A DNA stretch of 64,000 nucleotides, taken from assembly GCA_963676415.1 (NCBI GenBank), contig OY781097.1, forward strand, positions 2,170,001-2,234,000. The letters are read 5' to 3'. The first letter of the stretch is position 1, and every line of letters begins with the position of its first letter. Position numbers and translations under genes: made by a program. The DNA is from G963662905 sp963676415. Its GTDB lineage: Bacteria; Bacteroidota; Bacteroidia; Bacteroidales; WRLA01. The notes under the pieces are model-generated. The model saw only the letters and a list, made by a program, of their open reading frames with translations, searched no databases and was not told the origin of the DNA. Shown one piece after another: positions 58,165-64,000 of this stretch.

Positions 58165-60716
58165 TTTTGCAAATTTATTTGATTTATGCTGTTGAAAAGG
58201 ATCATATCTTCTGTGATAGTATTTTCATTATTGATTTTTAAAGTCTTTTTTTCGCCCGGATACATATCGAAATAATTGTCGCTCAAATCCAGATATAAGG
58301 AATCGCAATAGATGTGCAAACCGTAAATTGTTTCGGGACTTTCCACCGTCAGGAAATTACCTGTCTCATTATTGATTATTCCAAATTTTGGTTTCGGATT
58401 TTGCAGTTTCAGTTTTTTGGGCTTTTGGAGAAAGAAATGATTTTCAGCAATGCTTTGTCCTGCATTTTGAAGTGCTGCATATACAATGGAAGCATTTTCC
58501 TCAAAATCACCAATCTCTGATTTTGGGATTTCACAAATTAAATTGCTGCCCTTCTGTACCCGCATCTTTTTATCCGCCAATTGATGGTTTTCGTTATTTT
58601 GATCAAATAATGTAATTCGAATTTGTGCGTCAAAATCCCGTGCCGTATCAGAAACGGCATAAACCCTGAGTGTGTCGTTTATCCATTCCATCGGGATGAT
58701 GGTGTTTTTGAACAATCTGCGTACCTGATGATGCAGTGCTTTTTGACGGCCGTAATAATCAAGGGATGACCAGCTGATGACCGGCCAGCAATCGTTGAGT
58801 TGCCAGTAAAGCGTACCGCCGCAACGCGCCATTTCCTTTCGGTGTGCTTCAATGGCCATTCCAATTCCATAAGCCTGGAGCATTTGTGAAGCATAGATGA
58901 AGTCGTCAAAATCTTTTGGAATTTGAAAATCCCGCTGCATATAGGTTTCGATCAGTTCTTCACCGCGTGGGTGTTTCTGATGCGTTTGCATTCCCGGGCT
59001 GTTGCGGTAGCGGTCTTCCGGGAGACTGAAATCCTGAATAGTTTGCATATCAGGATATGCCTGAAAACCATATTCGCTCATAAAACGACCGGTTTTTTCG
59101 ATATACATTTCAAACGGCTGTGCGCCCCACCAAACGCCCCAATAATGCAGGTCGCCTTCATGCAGGCTTATTTCCCGGCCCCAGCCATTGGCTGGAGAGG
59201 ATGGGTGATAGCCGGTTCCCGCACCCCATTTTGATATTTCTTCGGGAAGAACTTTATGGAAAATATCCTGATAATCTTCCCAAACGCGGGTGGAATCTTC
59301 TACAGAATATCCCAGGCTCTTTTGCCAGCCCCAATTGTACCAGCCTTCTTTTATTTCGTTATTGCCACACCATAAGGCCAGGCTTGGATGATGCCGGATT
59401 CTCCGAATATTATCGCGGGCTTCATAACGTACATTTTCAAGGAAAGCTGAATCGCCGGGATACAAATTGCAGGCAAACATAAAATCCTGCCACACCAGCA
59501 AACCGTTTTCATCGCAGAGATTATAAAATATTTCGTTTTCGTAAATGCCTCCGCCCCACACACGTAGCATGTTCATATTGGTATTTTTCGCCTGCAGGAT
59601 CAGCTTTTTGTATTGATCTTCGCTTGTTCGGTTAGTAAAATTATCCTGTGGGATATAATTTGCTCCTTTGATAAAAACCGGCCTTCCGTTCAATACAAAG
59701 CGAAAGTTTTTGCCTTCATCATCCGGAATTTGCTGCAGCTCAAGGGTGCGGATTCCTGTACGGAACTCAAGCATATCGCTGTTGCTGTGTGAATGGATTG
59801 CTGCTTTTATCGTATAAAGCTTTGCTTTGCCTTGCCCATTGCACCACCAAAGTTCGGGATCGGCGATATTAAGTGGGATTTTTATGGAGTTAAATCCGGA
59901 GTCCAGGGGTTCCTGAATTGTTTTTTGCAATATCTCCTTGTTTGAAGGATTTATAATTTCAAGTTTTATTGTTGCATCCTGATTTTTAGTACTTTCAATT
60001 TCAAGGATCATCTCTGTTTCTGCTGAATGTCCAGTGATTTTTTTGGTAATAAAGTTTTTACCAACAATTTGGATTTCCGACCATCCAATCAATTCAACGG
60101 GTTTCCAGATGCCGCTCGTTACGAATTTTGGTCCCCAGTCCCAGTTGTATTGATAAGGGGCTTTGCGGCTGAATGCCCGCTGATCAGGATATTGTACAAA
60201 ATGAGATGCCGCTTTGATGCTGTCGGATTTTTCTGCATCAAAAAAGTGGATGCTCAGTGTGTTTTCGCCGGGATCTAAAAGCTGCTTTACATCAAATTCC
60301 CAAATACGGAACATATTGTTTAAGCAGCTGTCATTTAGGTTTTTGGTTAGTTCATGGCCGTTTAGGAATGCCTTTGCATAGGTGTCAATTCCATGAAATT
60401 TCAGGCTTTGTTGTTCCTGCTTCAGGATGTCGGGATGTACCCGGAAAGTACATTGATAAACAGGATTAAGGCGCGAAACCCATTGCAGGCTGTCTTCGTT
60501 CCCTCTGTAAAAAGGGTCATCGATTATTTCTGCCTGTATCAAATCGGTATGCACGCATCCGGGTACTTTTGCATCAATAAGCGTATCGGTTAATTCGAGC
60601 TGCCAATTTGTGCTCAATTGCTGATGCAATGGATAAGCAGCAGGCTTTTGGAGACAAGAAGCAAGAAAGGGGATAATAATCAAGAAAAGTAATGATTTCA
60701 GAACAGGATTCTTCAT
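58161..60716 (-). CDS. GH2 beta-mannosidase lipoprotein
   Basis: The 851-residue protein has a lipoprotein signal (F-L-A-S-C, C21) and the beta-mannosidase domain order: jelly-roll sugar-binding domain (about 30-210, with V-P-G-C-V-H-T-D-L), Ig-like domain, TIM barrel (about 325-680) and C-terminal beta domains. The acid/base is E454 in W-C-G-N-N-E and the nucleophile E548 in F-M-S-E-Y-G-F-Q. R-V-W-G-G-G-I-Y and D-F-M-F-A-C are family signs. It would cleave terminal beta-mannose, as in Man-beta-1,4-GlcNAc cores of N-glycans or mannans, from its anchor in the outer or inner membrane. Confidence 0.94.
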   Translation of the reverse strand: MKNPVLKSLLFLIIIPFLASCLQKPAAYPLHQQLSTNWQLELTDTLIDAKVPGCVHTDLIQAEIIDDPFYRGNEDSLQWVSRLNPVYQCTFRVHPDILKQEQQSLKFHGIDTYAKAFLNGHELTKNLNDSCLNNMFRIWEFDVKQLLDPGENTLSIHFFDAEKSDSIKAASHFVQYPDQRAFSRKAPYQYNWDWGPKFVTSGIWKPVELIGWSEIQIVGKNFITKKITGHSAETEMILEIESTKNQDATIKLEIINPSNKEILQKTIQEPLDSGFNSIKIPLNIADPELWWCNGQGKAKLYTIKAAIHSHSNSDMLEFRTGIRTLELQQIPDDEGKNFRFVLNGRPVFIKGANYIPQDNFTNRTSEDQYKKLILQAKNTNMNMLRVWGGGIYENEIFYNLCDENGLLVWQDFMFACNLYPGDSAFLENVRYEARDNIRRIRHHPSLALWCGNNEIKEGWYNWGWQKSLGYSVEDSTRVWEDYQDIFHKVLPEEISKWGAGTGYHPSSPANGWGREISLHEGDLHYWGVWWGAQPFEMYIEKTGRFMSEYGFQAYPDMQTIQDFSLPEDRYRNSPGMQTHQKHPRGEELIETYMQRDFQIPKDFDDFIYASQMLQAYGIGMAIEAHRKEMARCGGTLYWQLNDCWPVISWSSLDYYGRQKALHHQVRRLFKNTIIPMEWINDTLRVYAVSDTARDFDAQIRITLFDQNNENHQLADKKMRVQKGSNLICEIPKSEIGDFEENASIVYAALQNAGQSIAENHFFLQKPKKLKLQNPKPKFGIINNETGNFLTVESPETIYGLHIYCDSLYLDLSDNYFDMYPGEKKTLKINNENTITEDMILFNSINQINLQK

Positions 60717-60750
60717 AACAGAGGATTTGCTACGAAGATAAAAAGAAAGA

Positions 60751-61044
60751 TCAGGTCATGTCCCGCAGTTTCTCTTGAAGTCGAACTTTTTTTCCTTCTT
60801 TGGCACAATGTGGACATTGTTCGTGGAATTCAGTGAAAGAGAAATTGCATGAGGGGCATTTATACTGTTTTACCTTAAACATGATTTTTCTGGGCGAATT
60901 ATAAAGTATAATGGCGCCAACCAGAGGCGTTAACAGGATGGATAGGATAAACACCTTAAATCCACTGATTTCGTAGTACATTGCCTGGCGTGAAAAGTAA
61001 AAAGCTGCAATGATATAAACTGTAATAACTATATAAAGTTCCAT
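60751..61044 (-). CDS. Small membrane protein with zinc-ribbon tail
   Basis: The 97-residue protein has two hydrophobic segments (about residues 3-20 and 29-48), then a basic linker and a zinc ribbon with C-P-S-C (about 63-66) and C-P-H-C (about 77-80), ending in a charged tail. Similar small proteins are widespread and uncharacterised. It lies 34 bases upstream of the beta-mannosidase and has a good promoter, so it may be the first gene of that transcript by position only. Confidence 0.7.
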   Translation of the reverse strand: MELYIVITVYIIAAFYFSRQAMYYEISGFKVFILSILLTPLVGAIILYNSPRKIMFKVKQYKCPSCNFSFTEFHEQCPHCAKEGKKVRLQEKLRDMT

Positions 61045-61064
61045 TATAAGCTCTGGTTAGGCTG

Positions 61065-61095
61065 CAAAGATAAGTAAAGCTGTATATGTGTGAAA
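61065..61095 (-). promoter_or_regulatory. Promoter for the zinc-ribbon/GH2 unit
   Basis: The minus strand reads TATCTTTG (plus 61065-61072), an exact TAnnTTTG, with a TTTC about 19 bases upstream (plus 61092-61095). The transcript would start about 15 bases before the ATG at 61044. Confidence 0.6.
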
Positions 61096-61159
61096 TGTTT
61101 TTTCGTTTTTTTTGGACTTAATCTGAAAAAATATCTGGGCAATCGGGTTTATATCAGTA

Positions 61160-61193
61160 AAAAATAGCCACTGTTTGCTTTCAAACAATGGCT
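61160..61193 (-). terminator. Rho-independent terminator after the GH92 gene
   Basis: AGCCACTGTTTG (61166-61177) and CAAACAATGGCT (61182-61193) form a 12-bp stem with one mismatch; on the minus strand it is followed by ATTTTT. It separates the GH92 transcript from the zinc-ribbon/GH2 transcript. Confidence 0.85.
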
Positions 61194-61216
61194 TAAGAGA
61201 TCTTTTTTATTTGGTT

Positions 61217-64000
61217 CTAATCTATTGTGATTTCATCTGCAAATAACCAGGCTTTTCCGCCCGCGCCTAAATGCCAATTGGGACAATATTGGATGTTTTT
61301 TGCGATTATTTTCACAGCTTTTAACCTTTGTGTTTTGATATTGAGTTCAAATTCTTTAACAATTCCGCCTTCTTGTTTCATTGGTATATCATTTTGAACC
61401 CGACCCAGTTTATGGAAGTTTTTGCCGTCTGCAGAGCCGTAAAAATCAACCCATTTGGGCATAAATATCCATGATTTCATATCCTGAATAAATCCAATTG
61501 ATAGTTTGCTGCATTCCTGCTTTTTGCCCAAATCAACTGTAGCTTCAAGGTCATTAAATTGGAAGCCCTGCCATGCTCCTGTTGCAAAGCTTTCATTTCC
61601 CCGCAGCATATCAATCAATGCCATATCGCCGCCGGCAGCATATTGTGGGGCGTATTTGTTTGTCAGCTCAATATTTCTGTGTTCCGGTATTCTGTAGAAA
61701 GTCCCGGTACTCAAACGGCTTTTTTTGCCTTCTTTATCGATGGCTATTGCATTAAACGTTGTTGTTTTGTGGATTGTGATAGGCTGTGTGTAAGTTTTGG
61801 AGTCTTCTGTAGGCTCGCTGCCATCAGTGGTAAAATGGATGCTTACTTCATCAGTCGCAGCACAGCCCATACCCACTTCAGTTGTTTTTTTGAAGGTTTG
61901 GCCATCAGCAATAAAATAGGGCGTAGGGATGATAAGGCTTTCCCCAATTTTACTTGGAGGGAAATTATCGCTTTGTGTGCCTCTTTCTTTATTTGGTTTA
62001 GGGCCCATTACGAAATGCAAACGGCCGCCATTCATAATATCCTCATGACGGATATAATTGTTTGCCCATTTTTTCCCGTTCAGGAAAACCTCTTGTACAT
62101 AAATGTTTTTAGGACTGTTGTTCTCCGCAGTTTGAACAAAGGTTTTTCCGTTCTCCAGCCGGATGCTTGCCTTGTCAAAAACCGGGCTTCCCAATGCGTA
62201 GATATCGCTACCGGGCGTCACAGGATAAAATCCTATGGAACTGAATACATACCATGCCGACATCTGCCCGCAGTCTTCATTTCCAATCAGGCCGTCGGGT
62301 TGAGTCGTATAAAAATCGGCCATAATCTGCCGTACTTTTTGCTGTGTTTTCCAGGGCTGTCCGGTATAATCATAAAGATAAGACATATGATGGCTGGGCT
62401 CGTTTCCATGTGCATATTGCCCGATCAGTCCGGTGATATCTGCTTGATGCCGCCCGGTGGTTTCTGTTTTTTCGGTGAAGAGCTTGTCAAGTTTTGCTGA
62501 AAGAGCATCCTTGCCTCCAAGCATCATGGCAAATGTTTCTATATCCTGCGGTACATAAAAGCTATATTGCCAGCAATTGGCTTCGGTATAATGGAAGTTG
62601 ACTTCTCTTGGATCAAAAGGCTCGATCCAGGCATTATTGCGGCGGGGACGCATAAATCCGCTTTCCGGGTCAAACATGTTTTTGTAATATTGAGCACGTT
62701 CAGAATAAGCTTTGTATGTTTCCATATCGCCCATTTCCCGGGCCATCTGAGCAATGCACCAATCGTCATAAGCATATTCCAGGGTAACGGAAACAGACGA
62801 GCCTGCCAGATTTGCCGGAATAAAACCGTATTCGCGGAAATAATTGCTGCCACGGATATCCTGCATGCCGCTTGTAATCATAGCATCCAGGGCTTTTTGC
62901 TCGTCGTATCCGCGAATGCCTTTGATCCAGGCATCAGCAATTACAGGAACGGCATGATAGCCGATCATGCAATTGGTTTCGTTGGCCGACAGTTCCCAAA
63001 CAGGCAGCAATCCGCCCTGTTCCCATTGCTTGATAAATGTATTGATGAAATCGTTGGAGCGTTTCTGATCGATAATCGTGAAAAGTGGATGAGCAGCGCG
63101 ATAGGTGTCCCACAAAGAGAAAACCGTATAATTATCAAATCCATCCGTTTGGTGGGTTTCCAAGTCACGGCCACGGTATTTTCCGTCCACATCCATAAAG
63201 ATATTTGGGTTTAGCATGCTGTGATAGAGTGCGGTATAAAAAATTTCCTGATTATCGGCTGTGCTGCCTTCAACTTTGATCTTACTGAGTTCCTCGTTCC
63301 ATTTTGCTTTCGTTTTTTTGTGAATAGCAGAAAAATTCCAATCCGGGTTTTCAGTTTCCAGATTGAGTGCCGCACCTTCAATACTTACTGCTGAAAGTCC
63401 TGTTTTTACCAGGATTTCACCACCCTGAGGCATGTCAAAATCAAACCATGCCCGCAAGGATTCCCCTTGGGCTTCTTTTTTGCCTTCTTCTGGATTTTCA
63501 TTTTGCTGAATGCCAAAACTGCTGAAGGGTTTGGAAAATTCCATCACAAAAAACAACATTTGTTTCTCGGCCCATGCCTGAGAATGGCGATAACCCTCGA
63601 TGCGAGTATCGCTGACAATTTTAATACCGGCATCAAGCACTTTGTCACGATGAATGAGGTCGAGGACAATGTGGCAAGCTTTGTTTTCAGGGATGCTGTA
63701 GCGGTGCATGCCCGTGCGTTCCGTAGCGGTTAATTCCGCTTTGATGTTGTAATCTTCGAGCAGTACTTCGTAATATCCGGCAGCAGCGCTTTCGTTTTTA
63801 TGGCTGAATTTGCTTGCATAACCGTTTTGATGCCCGGCTTTGCTGCCATTGTTGAGGTGCAGTTTTCCGGTTGTTGGAATAACTAAAATGTCTCCGTAGT
63901 CGGAAACGCCTGTACCGCTGAGGTGGGTGTGGCTAAAACCATAGATGACACTGTCGGAATAGTGGTATCCACCACAGCCGTCCCAACCGTCCAGACGGGA
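61217..64000 (-). CDS. GH92 alpha-1,2-mannosidase (5' end outside window)
   Basis: The minus-strand frame stays open to base 64000, so the start is beyond the edge; an internal methionine at 63709 is not the start. The visible 927 residues show the GH92 N-terminal beta-sandwich (F-S-H-T-H-L-S-G-T-G-V-S-D-Y-G-D at the edge, then A-E-L-T-A-T-E-R-T-G-M-H-R-Y). The catalytic (alpha/alpha)6 domain follows, with S-L-W-D-T-Y-R-A-A-H-P-L-F, A-H-G-N-E-P-S-H-H and the acid-bearing G-N-E-D-C-G-Q-M-S-A-W-Y. C-terminal add-ons are a chitobiase-type segment (F-T-T-D-G-S-E-P-T) and an F5/8-type-C-like carbohydrate-binding domain. GH92 enzymes are calcium-dependent exo-alpha-mannosidases that trim N-glycan or yeast mannan. 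Confidence 0.94.
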   Translation of the reverse strand, partial: SRLDGWDGCGGYHYSDSVIYGFSHTHLSGTGVSDYGDILVIPTTGKLHLNNGSKAGHQNGYASKFSHKNESAAAGYYEVLLEDYNIKAELTATERTGMHRYSIPENKACHIVLDLIHRDKVLDAGIKIVSDTRIEGYRHSQAWAEKQMLFFVMEFSKPFSSFGIQQNENPEEGKKEAQGESLRAWFDFDMPQGGEILVKTGLSAVSIEGAALNLETENPDWNFSAIHKKTKAKWNEELSKIKVEGSTADNQEIFYTALYHSMLNPNIFMDVDGKYRGRDLETHQTDGFDNYTVFSLWDTYRAAHPLFTIIDQKRSNDFINTFIKQWEQGGLLPVWELSANETNCMIGYHAVPVIADAWIKGIRGYDEQKALDAMITSGMQDIRGSNYFREYGFIPANLAGSSVSVTLEYAYDDWCIAQMAREMGDMETYKAYSERAQYYKNMFDPESGFMRPRRNNAWIEPFDPREVNFHYTEANCWQYSFYVPQDIETFAMMLGGKDALSAKLDKLFTEKTETTGRHQADITGLIGQYAHGNEPSHHMSYLYDYTGQPWKTQQKVRQIMADFYTTQPDGLIGNEDCGQMSAWYVFSSIGFYPVTPGSDIYALGSPVFDKASIRLENGKTFVQTAENNSPKNIYVQEVFLNGKKWANNYIRHEDIMNGGRLHFVMGPKPNKERGTQSDNFPPSKIGESLIIPTPYFIADGQTFKKTTEVGMGCAATDEVSIHFTTDGSEPTEDSKTYTQPITIHKTTTFNAIAIDKEGKKSRLSTGTFYRIPEHRNIELTNKYAPQYAAGGDMALIDMLRGNESFATGAWQGFQFNDLEATVDLGKKQECSKLSIGFIQDMKSWIFMPKWVDFYGSADGKNFHKLGRVQNDIPMKQEGGIVKEFELNIKTQRLKAVKIIAKNIQYCPNWHLGAGGKAWLFADEITID

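Noticed and set aside
61559..62500. 313-codon plus-strand frame opposite the GH92 gene
   Set aside because: It is antisense to a conserved glycoside hydrolase and has no start context or domain.

Overview
The window reads as chromosome of an uncultured or little-studied member of the Bacteroidota, probably an anaerobic or fermentative Bacteroidales/Marinilabiliales-type organism. The evidence is: at least seven large exported proteins ending in type IX secretion system (T9SS) type A sorting domains (Y/F-PNP...G.Y....K...K); SprB-type repeats; Bacteroidota promoter boxes (TTTG, 17-21 nt, TAnnTTTG) in front of many genes; an OstA-like LPS-transport protein; a DPP11-type S46 peptidase; and a GH92/GH2 mannose-glycan locus. 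No rRNA, tRNA, CRISPR array, integrase or transposase of an insertion sequence was recognised.

Layout. 1-7.2 kb: end of an O-antigen-ligase-like gene, an M20 amidohydrolase, a VOC protein, an outward-facing FG-GAP repeat T9SS protein on the minus strand, then xseA-xseB and an M24 aminopeptidase. 7.6-36 kb is the accessory, surface-protein region: an 11-repeat SprB-like protein, then four paralogous Asp-box (sialidase-like) propeller proteins in two pairs (11.95/15.93 kb and 31.06/33.32 kb). Between the pairs lie a secreted endonuclease I with a multidomain partner, a tiny CTERM-like protein, a PLP decarboxylase with an NhaC-type antiporter, an Rpn-family nuclease and an OstA-like protein. The intergenic DNA here is rich in palindromes and short repeats, and includes an AT-rich island (14.3-15.9 kb) with an orphan secreted protein.

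36.2-42.3 kb: a three-gene redox operon. It encodes NuoE-like and NuoF-like subunits and a 1228-residue third subunit that joins a NuoG-type [2Fe-2S] domain, a complete GltD/NfnB-like FAD/NAD(P)H module, two further [4Fe-4S] sites and a molybdopterin-oxidoreductase fold that lacks its usual cysteines. This is the best candidate for an unusual biochemical system in the window: an NADH/NADPH/ferredoxin-coupling flavoprotein complex without a hydrogenase or formate dehydrogenase active site. A 992-residue protein with two receiver-like domains fused to a PPDK-type ATP-grasp follows after a terminator.

46.4-55.9 kb: a long, tightly packed apparent operon, guaB, three parvulin-type periplasmic folding factors, a MoxR ATPase, DPP11 and a small lipoprotein, with a Bacteroidota promoter in front and a strong terminator behind. 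55.9-64 kb: minus-strand glycan locus (GH92 alpha-mannosidase running off the right edge, small zinc-ribbon membrane protein, GH2 beta-mannosidase lipoprotein, exported EEP hydrolase, FucP-type sugar symporter), which would release mannose from N-glycan-like material at the cell surface and import it.
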